Assembly: GCF_004634195.1 (NCBI RefSeq)
Contig: NZ_SKBP01000004.1
Location: 202,746 to 266,745 of the forward strand
Length of the DNA: 64,000 nt
Direction of reading: 5' to 3'
Origin: Flavobacterium salilacus subsp. salilacus
Lineage (GTDB): Bacteria > Bacteroidota > Bacteroidia > Flavobacteriales > Flavobacteriaceae
This document shows, one piece after another, positions 45,162 through 53,544 of the stretch. The position numbers and the translations under genes are program-made. Numbering within the stretch: position 1 is the stretch's first letter; each line of letters opens with the position of its first letter. The notes beneath the pieces are model-generated. The model was not told the DNA's origin and did not search any database. It saw only the letters and a list, made by a program, of their open reading frames with translations.

Positions 45162-45491
45162 ATGATAAAAGTTTCTGAAACAGCAAGAAAAAGAATCGTG
45201 AGCCTTATGGAGGATGACGGTTTTGACGCGGCTACTGACTTTGTGAGGGTAGGCGTGAAGAGCGGCGGATGTTCAGGCTTGTCGTATGACCTGAAGTTTG
45301 ACAAAGCCATGGGCGAAAATGATAAATTATTTGAAGACAATAACATAAAGGTTGCCGTAGATAAAAAAAGTTTCCTGTACCTCGCCGGTACAACGCTGGA
45401 ATATAGCGGAGGGCTTAACGGTAAAGGTTTTGTGTTTAACAACCCTAATGCGCAAAGAACCTGCGGTTGCGGGGAAAGTTTTTCACTGTAA
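45162..45491 (+). CDS. sufA: Iron-sulfur cluster carrier SufA/IscA
   Basis: A-type carrier that receives Fe-S clusters from SufBCD and hands them to target proteins. The 109-residue protein has the three family Cys residues: Cys37 in KSGGCSGLSY, and Cys101 and Cys103 in RTCGCGESF near the C-terminus. It heads the suf operon with its own promoter. Its stop codon touches the left arm of a GC-rich inverted-repeat element that fills the sufA-sufB gap. Confidence 0.93.
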   Translation: MIKVSETARKRIVSLMEDDGFDAATDFVRVGVKSGGCSGLSYDLKFDKAMGENDKLFEDNNIKVAVDKKSFLYLAGTTLEYSGGLNGKGFVFNNPNAQRTCGCGESFSL

Positions 45492-45579
45492 GCCCCCAAT
45501 CCCAAAGGGGAGCAATGCATGGGCTTACTAAAAATTAATGATAACAGTAAATTATTCCCCCATTGGGGGATAGGGGGCT
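45491..45579. repeat. GC-rich inverted-repeat element in the sufA-sufB junction
   Basis: Left arm AGCCCCCAATCCC...AAAGGGGAG (45491-45512). Right arm (45554-45579) reads ATTCCCCCATTGGGGGA followed by TAGGGGGCT, whose complement starts AGCCCCCTATCCCCC. The arms are imperfect inverted repeats around a core of about 40 bp without a gene. It is unlike the surrounding composition. I associate such CCCC/GGGG palindromic repeats with intergenic repeats of Bacteroidota. The sufB frame could be extended into it (to 45563), but the real start is 45584. Confidence 0.7.
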
Positions 45580-45583
45580 AGAT

Positions 45584-47032
45584 ATGAGTAAATACACAGA
45601 AGAAGAATTAAAAGTCGAACTCGAAAATAAAGAATACGCGTACGGCTTTTATACCGATATAGAAAGTGATACCTTCCCTATAGGGCTTAACGAGGATGTC
45701 ATTCGTGCGCTTTCGATGAAGAAGGAAGAGCCGGAGTGGATGACCGAGTGGAGGCTCGAGGCTTTTCGTGCCTGGGAACAAATGATTGAGCCGGAATGGG
45801 CAAACGTACATTACCAAAAACCCGATTTTCAGGCGATATCATACTATTCGGCACCCAAAAAGGCAGATCCGAATAAAACGCTTGGGGATGTAGATCCTGA
45901 GCTTTTGGCGATGTACAAAAAACTGGGTATCTCTATCGATGAGCAAAAAATGATGAATAATGTGGCGGTAGATATTGTTGTCGATTCCGTATCTGTTGCA
46001 ACTACATTCAAGAAAACACTTGCCGAAAAAGGTATCATCTTTTGCCCAATATCTGAGGCTATTAAAGAGCATCCGGAATTAGTAAAGAAATATTTGGGAA
46101 CGGTAGTGCCGCAAAAAGATAATTTTTATGCTGCGCTAAACTCGGCTGTATTTACCGATGGTTCTTTTTGCTACATCCCAAAAGGAGTACGCTGCCCAAT
46201 GGAACTTTCTACTTATTTCAGAATCAATCAGGCAGGAACAGGACAGTTTGAGCGTACACTTGTAATTGCCGATGAAGGCAGCTATGTGAGTTACCTTGAA
46301 GGCTGTACAGCACCAAGCCGTGACGAAAACCAGCTGCACGCAGCCGTAGTTGAGCTTATTGCGTTGGATGATGCCGAAATAAAATACAGCACTGTCCAAA
46401 ACTGGTTTCCCGGTAATAAAGAGGGTAAAGGCGGGGTGTATAATTTTGTAACGAAACGCGGACTTTGCGAAAAGAACGCGAAAATATCCTGGACACAGGT
46501 AGAAACAGGCTCTGCCGTAACATGGAAGTACCCAAGCTGTATATTAAAGGGCGATAACTCGGTAGGAGAGTTTTACTCTATTGCTGTTACTAACAACTAC
46601 CAGCAGGCAGATACGGGTACGAAGATGATACACGTAGGCAAAAACACTAAGAGTACTATCATCTCTAAGGGTATATCGGCAGGAAAATCGCAAAACAGCT
46701 ATCGTGGATTGGTACAGATAAGCAACCGTGCCGAAAATGCGCGTAACTTCTCGCAATGCGACTCGTTGCTTATGGGCAACAACTGTGGGGCACATACCTT
46801 TCCGTATATCGAATCGAAAAATACAACAGCCAAAATAGAACATGAGGCAACCACCAGTAAAATAGGCGAAGACCAAGTGTTTTATTGTAACCAGAGGGGT
46901 ATCCCTACAGAGAAAGCCATTGCACTTATTGTGAATGGTTTTAGCAAAGAAGTGCTTAACAAACTACCTATGGAGTTTGCTGTTGAGGCACAAAAGCTTT
47001 TAGAAATAAGCCTTGAGGGTTCAGTCGGTTAA
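45584..47032 (+). CDS. sufB: Fe-S cluster assembly protein SufB
   Basis: The scaffold subunit of SufBCD, 482 residues. ATG 45584 ([38 protein letters not shown]) is chosen because the seven codons upstream belong to the repeat element. Family blocks include [67 protein letters not shown] and, at the end, the beta-helix region with conserved Cys/His ([24 protein letters not shown]). It is separated from sufC by a 4HB cassette of about 0.4 kb. Confidence 0.96.
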   Translation: MSKYTEEELKVELENKEYAYGFYTDIESDTFPIGLNEDVIRALSMKKEEPEWMTEWRLEAFRAWEQMIEPEWANVHYQKPDFQAISYYSAPKKADPNKTLGDVDPELLAMYKKLGISIDEQKMMNNVAVDIVVDSVSVATTFKKTLAEKGIIFCPISEAIKEHPELVKKYLGTVVPQKDNFYAALNSAVFTDGSFCYIPKGVRCPMELSTYFRINQAGTGQFERTLVIADEGSYVSYLEGCTAPSRDENQLHAAVVELIALDDAEIKYSTVQNWFPGNKEGKGGVYNFVTKRGLCEKNAKISWTQVETGSAVTWKYPSCILKGDNSVGEFYSIAVTNNYQQADTGTKMIHVGKNTKSTIISKGISAGKSQNSYRGLVQISNRAENARNFSQCDSLLMGNNCGAHTFPYIESKNTTAKIEHEATTSKIGEDQVFYCNQRGIPTEKAIALIVNGFSKEVLNKLPMEFAVEAQKLLEISLEGSVG

Positions 47033-47034
47033 TA

Positions 47035-47069
47035 AATTTGAAAATGAGATAATTTGAAAATGTGTAAAT
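47035..47069 (+). repeat. Left AATTTGAAAATG repeat array of cassette 1
   Basis: Two 16-bp units, AATTTGAAAATGAGAT (47035-47050) and AATTTGAAAATGTGTA (47051-47066), plus a partial third. It starts 3 bp after the sufB stop and ends just before the four-helix-bundle gene. Confidence 0.8.
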
Positions 47070-47075
47070 TACCGC

Positions 47076-47423
47076 ATGGAAGGCAAACAAAACGTAATCG
47101 TAACGCTAACATTTGAATTTGCATTAGAAATTATAAAGTATTGTGAAGGGTTACAGGAAAATAAGCAGTATGTAATTGCAAATCAATTATTAAAGTCAGG
47201 AACATCAATAGGAGCTAATATTAGAGAGGCTCAAAATGCTGAAAGTAAACCTGATTTTGTACATAAATTTAAGATTTCAGCAAAAGAAGTAGAAGAAACA
47301 TCATATTGGCTGGAACTATGTAAGTTTTCAGAAAATTACCCCAATACCGATGATTTACTGATAAAGCTCGAACACATATCAAGAATAGTAAATAAAATTA
47401 TAATAACATCAAAACAAAAGTAA
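47076..47423 (+). CDS. Four-helix bundle protein (23S rRNA intervening-sequence type), cassette 1
   Basis: A 115-residue member of the four-helix-bundle/S23 family (PF05635-like), identified by the SGTSIGANIREAQNAESKPDFVHKFKISAKEVEETSYWLEL block. Related proteins are encoded inside 23S rRNA intervening sequences or accompany diversity-generating retroelements (Avd); stand-alone copies have no proven function. It is inserted between sufB and sufC on the same strand. It is bounded on both sides by inverted arrays of AATTTGAAAAT-type repeats, the right one running to the sufC start codon. It is not a Suf protein family. Confidence 0.88.
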   Translation: MEGKQNVIVTLTFEFALEIIKYCEGLQENKQYVIANQLLKSGTSIGANIREAQNAESKPDFVHKFKISAKEVEETSYWLELCKFSENYPNTDDLLIKLEHISRIVNKIIITSKQK

Positions 47424-47430
47424 CAATAGG

Positions 47431-47467
47431 AATTTTCAAATTTCCAAATTAATAAATTTCCAAATTA
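47431..47467 (-). repeat. Right repeat array of cassette 1 (inverted)
   Basis: The complement reads AATTTGGAAATTTATT then AATTTGGAAATTTGAAAATT, i.e. the left-array unit in inverse orientation (shared 11-mer AATTTGAAAAT). It abuts the sufC ATG at 47468. Confidence 0.78.
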
Positions 47468-48217
47468 ATGCTGTCAATAAAGAATTTACACGCAAGTGTT
47501 GAAGATAAAGAAATTTTAAGAGGTATAAACCTTGAAGTAAAAGCCGGAGAAGTACACGCTATAATGGGGCCAAACGGTTCCGGTAAAAGTACATTATCCT
47601 CGGTTATAGCCGGAAAAGAAGAGTATGAAGTAACCGATGGTGCTATTTACCTTGAAGGTGAAGATATTGGCGACCTTGCTCCTGAAGAGCGCGCGCACAA
47701 AGGTATTTTCCTTTCGTTTCAGTATCCTGTAGAGATACCCGGAGTATCGGTAACCAACTTTATGAAAACGGCTATTAACGAAACCCGTAAAGCACAAAAA
47801 CTGGAAGAAATGCCGGCTAATGAAATGCTGAAACTCATTCGCGAAAAGAGTGAGTTATTAGAAATAGACCGTAAGTTCTTATCACGTTCGTTAAACGAAG
47901 GTTTTTCGGGTGGAGAGAAAAAGCGTAACGAAATTTTCCAGATGGCAATGCTTGAACCAAAACTTGCCATTCTTGACGAAACGGATTCAGGTCTTGATAT
48001 TGATGCGCTGCGTATTGTGGCAAACGGTGTAAACAAACTGCGCAGTAAGGACAACGCGGTTATTGTTATTACCCACTATCAAAGACTTTTAGACTATATC
48101 GTTCCGGATTTTGTACACGTACTTTACAATGGTAAAATTGTAAAATCAGGCGGTAAAGAACTGGCTTATGAACTGGAAGAAAAAGGATACGACTGGCTTA
48201 AAGCTGAAAACGTATAA
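47468..48217 (+). CDS. sufC: Fe-S assembly ATPase SufC
   Basis: ABC-type ATPase of SufBCD, 249 residues, driving Fe-S assembly on SufB-SufD. Walker A is GPNGSGKST (34-42), the Q-loop is LSFQYPVEIPGV, the ABC signature is SGGEKKRNE, and Walker B with D-loop is LAILDETDSGLDIDAL. The length and the KKRNE form of the signature separate it from transporter ATPases. The start codon directly follows a repeat array, so its ribosome binding region is entirely cassette DNA. Confidence 0.96.
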   Translation: MLSIKNLHASVEDKEILRGINLEVKAGEVHAIMGPNGSGKSTLSSVIAGKEEYEVTDGAIYLEGEDIGDLAPEERAHKGIFLSFQYPVEIPGVSVTNFMKTAINETRKAQKLEEMPANEMLKLIREKSELLEIDRKFLSRSLNEGFSGGEKKRNEIFQMAMLEPKLAILDETDSGLDIDALRIVANGVNKLRSKDNAVIVITHYQRLLDYIVPDFVHVLYNGKIVKSGGKELAYELEEKGYDWLKAENV

Positions 48218-48219
48218 CG

Positions 48220-48252
48220 AAGTCTAAAGTCGAAGGTCATAAAGTTGTAAAG
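48220..48252 (+). repeat. Left repeat array of cassette 2
   Basis: AAGTCTAAAGTCGAAGG followed by TCATAAAGTTGTAAAG: short A/G/T-rich units of about 8-9 bp, starting 3 bp after the sufC stop and ending 4 bp before the next ATG. Confidence 0.75.
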
Positions 48253-48256
48253 AAAT

Positions 48257-48619
48257 ATGGGGAAGTTTAATTCTTTCGAAGAAATTAATTCTTGGCAAAA
48301 ATCAAGAATTCTTAATAAGAAAATTTACCTCATTACAGATGACGTTGCTTTTAACAAAGACTTCGATTTGGCTCGACAGATGAGAAGATGTTCCGTTTCG
48401 ATATCCTCTAATATAGCAGAAGGTTTTGAGCGCAATACGGATAAAGAATTTATACATTTTTTATATATAGCTAAAGGCTCGGCGGCTGAATTACGTTCAC
48501 AACTATACCTTGCTTTAGACTTAAATTATATCTCTAACGAGCTATTTGATGAATTGATAACAGAAATTACTGAAATATCAAAGTTGCTTAGCGGCTTTAT
48601 TAAATACCTTAGTAAATAG
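48257..48619 (+). CDS. Four-helix bundle protein (23S rRNA intervening-sequence type), cassette 2
   Basis: A 120-residue four-helix-bundle protein of the same family as 47076-47423 but only distantly similar to it. Its RQMRRCSVSISSNIAEGFERNTDKEFIHFLYIAKGSAAELRSQLYLALDL stretch is the classic family signature. It lies between sufC and sufD, on the suf strand. It is flanked by its own inverted repeat arrays (48220-48252 and 48632-48665), whose sequence differs from those of cassette 1. Two separate insertions of the same protein family in one operon argue for a mobile or recombining cassette. Function is unknown. Confidence 0.88.
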   Translation: MGKFNSFEEINSWQKSRILNKKIYLITDDVAFNKDFDLARQMRRCSVSISSNIAEGFERNTDKEFIHFLYIAKGSAAELRSQLYLALDLNYISNELFDELITEITEISKLLSGFIKYLSK

Positions 48620-48631
48620 AGTTCTTAAGGT

Positions 48632-48665
48632 CTTTATGACTTTAAAACTTTAAAACTTTTGACTT
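48632..48665 (-). repeat. Right repeat array of cassette 2 (inverted)
   Basis: The complement begins AAGTCAAAAGTTTTAAAG and ends GTCATAAAG, matching the left array's AAGTCTAAAGT and GTCATAAAG. It ends 2 bp before the sufD ATG. Confidence 0.75.
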
Positions 48666-48667
48666 AA

Positions 48668-49984
48668 ATGGATTTAAAAGACAAATTATTATCTTCCTTC
48701 ATGGCTTTTGAAGAGCGTGTAGATGTTAATGCAGAGCTACATAATATTCGCACAAATGCCATTAAGAATTTCGAAAATAAAGGCTTCCCTACCAAAAAAG
48801 AGGAAGCATGGAAATATACATCACTCAACAGTATTCTCAAAAACAACTTTAGCGTATTCCCAAAACAGGAAAACGCATTAAGTTATACAGATGTAAAAAA
48901 ATACTTTATACACGATATAGATACCTACAAGCTGGTATTTATCGATGGTATATTCAGTTCCTTCCTGTCGTCAACCACGCACGACGGGCTGGATGTATGC
49001 CTTATGTCCTCGGCACTTACCAAGCCCAAGTATAAAGAGGTTATCGATACTTATTTTAATAAGATAGCCAATACTGATGACAGCCTTACATCGCTCAACA
49101 CAGCATTTGCTATAGAGGGAGCTTTTATAAATATCCCTAAAAACAAAGTAGCCGATAAGCCTATCGAAATCATGTATCTTTCTACCGGTAATGAGGCGGC
49201 ACTTATGGTACAGCCAAGAAACCTTATTATAGTAGGCGAAAACGCTCAGGTGCAGATTATAGAACGCCACCAGAGCCTTAACAGTAACCCTGTGCTTACT
49301 AACAGCGTTACCGAGATGTTTGTACAGGAAAGAGCTGTTTTGGACTATTATAAGATACAAAATGATGTACAAACGGCCAACCTTATAGATAATACCTACA
49401 TTGCCCAAAAAAGAGACAGTAATGCATCAGTACACACATTCTCGTTTGGCGGAAATATTACCCGTAATAACCTCAACTTTTACCACCAAGGCGAACACAT
49501 CGAGAGTACGCTGAAAGGCATTACCATCATTGGCGATAAGCAACTGGTAGATCATTACACACTGGTACACCACGCAACGCCTAATTGCGAGAGCCACCAA
49601 AATTATAAAGGTATTTTTGACGGTAACGCTACAGGAGTGTTTAACGGAAAGATATATGTTGAGAAAGAAGCACAAAAAACCGATGCTTTCCAGCAGAATA
49701 ACAATGTACTGCTAAGCGAAAAAGCCAGTATAAATGCCAAGCCGCAACTTGAGATTTTTGCCGACGACGTAAAATGCTCGCATGGGTGTACCATAGGGCA
49801 GCTTGATGAGAGTGCCATGTTCTACATGCAGTCGCGCGGTATTCCTAAAAAAGAAGCCAAAGCCCTGCTGATGTATGCCTTTAGCAACGAAGTTATCGAG
49901 AGCATCAAAATACAGGAGTTAAAAAGCAGGATAACCAAACTTATCGCCAGTAAACTGGGCGTTAATATGGGTTTCGACCTTTAA
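48668..49984 (+). CDS. sufD: Fe-S cluster assembly protein SufD
   Basis: The partner subunit of SufB in the SufBCD complex, 438 residues. N-terminal RTNAIKNFENKGFPTKKEEAWKYTSLNSIL is the SufD TxxxE(A/D)WKYT motif. The C-terminal beta-helix and helical end contain EIFADDVKCSHGCTIGQLDESAMFYMQSRGIPKKEAKALLMYAF. Unlike SufB it lacks the repeated conserved Cys of the scaffold. It is the last gene before a terminator, so sufS must be expressed separately. Confidence 0.95.
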   Translation: MDLKDKLLSSFMAFEERVDVNAELHNIRTNAIKNFENKGFPTKKEEAWKYTSLNSILKNNFSVFPKQENALSYTDVKKYFIHDIDTYKLVFIDGIFSSFLSSTTHDGLDVCLMSSALTKPKYKEVIDTYFNKIANTDDSLTSLNTAFAIEGAFINIPKNKVADKPIEIMYLSTGNEAALMVQPRNLIIVGENAQVQIIERHQSLNSNPVLTNSVTEMFVQERAVLDYYKIQNDVQTANLIDNTYIAQKRDSNASVHTFSFGGNITRNNLNFYHQGEHIESTLKGITIIGDKQLVDHYTLVHHATPNCESHQNYKGIFDGNATGVFNGKIYVEKEAQKTDAFQQNNNVLLSEKASINAKPQLEIFADDVKCSHGCTIGQLDESAMFYMQSRGIPKKEAKALLMYAFSNEVIESIKIQELKSRITKLIASKLGVNMGFDL

Positions 49985-50009
49985 TGTCCTTTTGATAAAA
50001 CACTTATTT

Positions 50010-50034
50010 AACTGCCTTTAGGGGCAGTTTTTTT
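50010..50034 (+). terminator. Terminator of sufABCD
   Basis: Stem AACTGCC / GGCAGTT with loop TTTAGG and a T7 run, 26 bp after sufD. Confidence 0.88.
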
Positions 50035-50073
50035 GTTTACATAAGCCTTGAGAATTCAAATAAAGGTCTTTTA

Positions 50074-50144
50074 TTTAGAATTAATAAAAATAATTTGCAT
50101 ATGTAAACCCCTACACGTAGATTTGCAATTTAGAATAAATCTAA
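50074..50144 (+). promoter_or_regulatory. TonB receptor promoter with two TTTAGA-type operator motifs
   Basis: TTG (50095-50097), a 20-bp spacer and TAGATTTG (50118-50125). A motif TTTAGAATTAATAAA (50074-50088) lies upstream, and TTTAGAATAAATCTAA (50129-50144, inverted repeat TTAGA-N5-TCTAA) lies right after the -7 box. The ATAAATCTAA half recurs in the hmuT promoter. Confidence 0.75.
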
Positions 50145-50153
50145 GCTTATATA

Positions 50154-52310
50154 ATGCAAATTAACGTAAGGGTTTTAGTGCCTGTGCTTCTTATAGTAAC
50201 TTTTGCTGTCACCGCACAGCAAACCGTGCAAGATTCGGTTATTGCTACCCAATTGGATGAGGTAGTAGTTACAGGACAAATAGAGCCTCAGTCGATAAAA
50301 AAATCAGTATTTAACGTAAGGGTTATCTCCGCCGAAGATATTAAAAGGCAGGCAGGAAATAACCTTGCCGATGTGCTCAATCAGTACCTTAACATTACCA
50401 TACAACCACAAAGCGGCGAGGGGCGTTCTACCGTATCCATGTTCGGGCTGGACAGCCAGTACCTCAAAGTACTGGTAGATAACGTGCCGCTGGTAAGCGA
50501 CACGGGGTTGGGTAATAACATAGACCTTACCCAGATAAACCTCGACGATATACAGCAAATAGAAATTATAGAAGGCGCAATGGGCGTTACACACGGTGCC
50601 AATGCCGTAAGCGGTATCATTAATATCATTACCAAGAAAACCACAAAAAACAAGTGGGAAATAACCGCCACCGTGCAGGAAGAAACCGTTGGTGATGAAT
50701 ACAGCCCGCTGTATGACGAAGGCAGGCACATACAAGCCCTTAGAGTGGCGCACAGCATAAACAACAACTGGTATGTTGCAATAGGGGCTAACCGCAACGA
50801 TTTTGAAGGCTATATGGGCGAATTTGGCGGGAAAGAGTTTACAAACAACCCTAACAACCCCGAGCAAGAGCGTGGGTATAGCTGGTTGCCCAAAGAGCAA
50901 ATTTTTACAAATACTTTATTGCGTTATCAAAAAGGTAATACCCGCGTTTTTTATCGGTTTGAATATTTTGATGAAAAAATAGACTTCTACAATGCGATAA
51001 CCAATACCGAATTGCAGGATGACAACGTAACTCAGTTAATATTTGCTAACGACAGACGTTATTTTACCGAAAAATTTTACCATCACCTCAATGCAGTAGG
51101 CAAAGTTTTGGGGCTGGACTATAATGCATCCATTTCGCATCAAAAACAGCAACGCGATGTAGAGCAGTTTAAATATTATATACAAACCGATACAGAGTCA
51201 GGAAATGCCGAACAACCCTATCAGGAAACCGAAGTGTTGTACTCTACAGGTACTTTGAGCAATTTCTTTAAAAAAGAAGGGTTCGATTTTCAATTGGGAT
51301 ACGAGTTAGTAAACACCTATGGTTACAGCTCCGCCCTGACAGGGAATTTTAATGACCCCGACCAGGGCGATATAGATTTGAAAAAACGATTGGAAAATTA
51401 TGACGTTTTTACGGCAGCCGAAATAAGTGTTACCGAAAAATTCATGGTACGTCCCGGTTTCCGTTACTCCTTCCAGTCAAAGTTTGATGACCAGTGGGCA
51501 GCCTCTATGGGCTTCCGTTACCTGTTGGGTAAAGGGTTAGAAACCCGATTGAGCTATGGAAGGTCATACCGCACGCCAAATTATGAAGAATTGTACAGCT
51601 ACTTTGTTGACTCTAACCACAACCTGCAGGGTAACCCCGACCTGACACCCGAAAGCGGGCACAGTATAGAAGCGAGCATCAAGAAACAAACATTCTTCCA
51701 GTCAGGGCTACAGCTTAGTAATGCCTTTACAGCAGGCTTTATTAGCATAGATGACCGTATAGAGCTTGCCGTTACGGCTACAACACCATCATTACAGTAC
51801 CGCTATATCAATATAGACAGTTACAAAATGTGGAATCTTGCTACTACACATCAATTAGTTTATAAAAACATACAGGCGAAGCTGGGCGTGTCGGTATTGG
51901 GTATTTCAAGAGCTATCAATACCGGTTTGGTTGCTTCTGATGATGAATACTTAGTCAACTACCAGTTCAATGCCAATATAGGCTATACCGTTCCTAAATG
52001 GAACACACTGCTTTCGCTCTATTATAAACACAACGGCAAGCAGCAACAATATGTACAGGACAGCTCGCTGAACGACCCGCAATTCATCCTTTCCGAAATA
52101 GAATCGTTCGGGCTTATGGATGCTTCGGTACGCCAGTCATTCTTTAAAAATAAATTCGATGTTACACTCGGCGCACGTAACCTGCTCGATGTGGTAAATA
52201 TACAAAGCAGTGTAGCCAGCGGCGGTACACACACTGCCGGAAATACCAATATATTGATGGGCTACGGACGCTCTTATTTTTTAAAATTAACCTACAATCT
52301 TAATTTTTAA
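50154..52310 (+). CDS. TonB-dependent outer-membrane receptor, haem type
   Basis: A 718-residue receptor with signal MQINVRVLVPVLLIVTFAVTAQ. The plug domain begins with a TonB-box-like stretch (TQLDEVVVTGQIEPQSIKKS) and has LADVLNQYLNITIQPQSGEGRSTVSMFGLDSQYLKVLVDNVPL and AMGVTHGANAVSGIINIITKK. The beta barrel ends in an aromatic residue (FLKLTYNLNF). No N-terminal carboxypeptidase-like extension is present, unlike SusC proteins. The HmuY gene directly downstream (5 bp) and the HmuTUV/HmuS genes indicate haem or haemoprotein uptake (HmuR-like). Confidence 0.92.
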   Translation: MQINVRVLVPVLLIVTFAVTAQQTVQDSVIATQLDEVVVTGQIEPQSIKKSVFNVRVISAEDIKRQAGNNLADVLNQYLNITIQPQSGEGRSTVSMFGLDSQYLKVLVDNVPLVSDTGLGNNIDLTQINLDDIQQIEIIEGAMGVTHGANAVSGIINIITKKTTKNKWEITATVQEETVGDEYSPLYDEGRHIQALRVAHSINNNWYVAIGANRNDFEGYMGEFGGKEFTNNPNNPEQERGYSWLPKEQIFTNTLLRYQKGNTRVFYRFEYFDEKIDFYNAITNTELQDDNVTQLIFANDRRYFTEKFYHHLNAVGKVLGLDYNASISHQKQQRDVEQFKYYIQTDTESGNAEQPYQETEVLYSTGTLSNFFKKEGFDFQLGYELVNTYGYSSALTGNFNDPDQGDIDLKKRLENYDVFTAAEISVTEKFMVRPGFRYSFQSKFDDQWAASMGFRYLLGKGLETRLSYGRSYRTPNYEELYSYFVDSNHNLQGNPDLTPESGHSIEASIKKQTFFQSGLQLSNAFTAGFISIDDRIELAVTATTPSLQYRYINIDSYKMWNLATTHQLVYKNIQAKLGVSVLGISRAINTGLVASDDEYLVNYQFNANIGYTVPKWNTLLSLYYKHNGKQQQYVQDSSLNDPQFILSEIESFGLMDASVRQSFFKNKFDVTLGARNLLDVVNIQSSVASGGTHTAGNTNILMGYGRSYFLKLTYNLNF

Positions 52311-52315
52311 TTTCT

Positions 52316-53389
52316 ATGAAAAAAATAATCATATTTTCGCTTGCATTACTATCATTAACAGCCTGTTCTGATGAAGATACTAATGCCAACATAGCACCTG
52401 TAGAAACCATTTCGGAAGGCGGTCTTTTCGGTAATGCCGAAAACCCGATTAATGTGGGCGGTCCTAACCAGCAAAATCAGGTATATGTAAACCTGAGTGA
52501 AGCAGCAGCACTGCCTGTAGCACGCGAAAGCTGGGACTTAGGCTTTTACTCCGGCAACGATTTTCGTGTAGTGATAAACGGCTCGCTGCTCATGGCAGTA
52601 AAACAACTGGAAACGTCTGATATTACGGTAAGGCAAAACGCAGATCCTTCGGTGGCTGTAGGTACTTTTCAAGTTGAGAATTTAGAGTATGTAGATAATC
52701 CTGACGGTTCGCTTAGCGGTACGGCATTTGGCACTATAGCAACCAGCGAGGAAGCAGCCAAAGTATATCTGGTTAATATGGGTAATGAAGTGCCCGATAC
52801 AGCTCCTGCGGCAGGCTCTGTAAACACGGCAGGTGACCCACGCGGATGGAAAAAAGTGAAAATATGGCACGAAGGCGAGACCTACAAAATGCAGTATGGC
52901 GATATTGATGTTGCCGAATATACTGAAGTGGAAATTGCAAAAACCCCCGGTTACAACCATACCTTTTTTAGCTTTACAACAGGCGGTGTAGTAAATGCAG
53001 AGCCGGAGGCAGCTAAATGGGATATGAACTTTACCACCTTTACCAACGAGGTTTTCGATGGTTCAGGAGCATCGGCAGGGGCTTATTTCTATTCCGATTT
53101 TATTGTTACCAATACCAAAGCAGGTGTAACCGCATTTATGGTAGAAGGCAACTCGGCAGCGTATGAAACGTTTACTATGGAAACGCTGAACGCAGGCAAT
53201 TATACCTTTAGCAGTGACCAGAGAGCCATTGGCGCCAACTGGAGGAATGTAATACCGCTGCAACTGTATGATGATGTTTTCTTTGTACTGAAAGACGGTG
53301 CGGGAAATGTATATAAAATAAAGTTTATATCAATGCTTAATACCGATGGCGAGCGTGGTTTCCCGCTGTTCCAGTATAAGTTGTTATAG
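52316..53389 (+). CDS. hmuY: HmuY-family haem-binding lipoprotein
   Basis: A 357-residue outer-membrane lipoprotein (ALLSLTACS, Cys17) of the HmuY family. HmuY captures haem at the cell surface and passes it to the TonB receptor encoded just upstream. The typical blocks are PVARESWDLGFYSGNDFRVVINGSLLMAVKQL (residues 67-98) and KWDMNFTTFTNEVFDGSGASAGAYFYSDFIVTN. This copy is longer than the Porphyromonas protein. Haem-coordinating residues cannot be assigned reliably by eye. The gene is transcribed with the receptor. Confidence 0.88.
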   Translation: MKKIIIFSLALLSLTACSDEDTNANIAPVETISEGGLFGNAENPINVGGPNQQNQVYVNLSEAAALPVARESWDLGFYSGNDFRVVINGSLLMAVKQLETSDITVRQNADPSVAVGTFQVENLEYVDNPDGSLSGTAFGTIATSEEAAKVYLVNMGNEVPDTAPAAGSVNTAGDPRGWKKVKIWHEGETYKMQYGDIDVAEYTEVEIAKTPGYNHTFFSFTTGGVVNAEPEAAKWDMNFTTFTNEVFDGSGASAGAYFYSDFIVTNTKAGVTAFMVEGNSAAYETFTMETLNAGNYTFSSDQRAIGANWRNVIPLQLYDDVFFVLKDGAGNVYKIKFISMLNTDGERGFPLFQYKLL

Positions 53390-53423
53390 CACAAAATATT
53401 GTATTAAAGTTTTGTTTGAATTT

Positions 53424-53460
53424 ATCCCGACTGTGTGTAATGCATGGTCGGGATTTTTAT
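53424..53460 (+). terminator. Terminator after hmuY
   Basis: 8-bp stem ATCCCGAC / GTCGGGAT (53424-53431 with 53447-53454), 15-nt loop, then a T run. Confidence 0.8.
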
Positions 53461-53544
53461 TATGATATCCTATTTATCTCTTTTATAAAGTATTAATTAT
53501 TTTTTCTATTTTTAGTTTTTTAATTTTAATACTTTTTTAACATC

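Noticed and set aside
47033..48667. Four-helix-bundle genes as part of a diversity-generating retroelement
   Set aside because: No reverse transcriptase, template repeat or variable repeat is present in the window.
50304..50900. 198-residue open frame opposite the TonB receptor plug
   Set aside because: The plus-strand frame has full plug-domain motifs; the minus-strand translation resembles no family.
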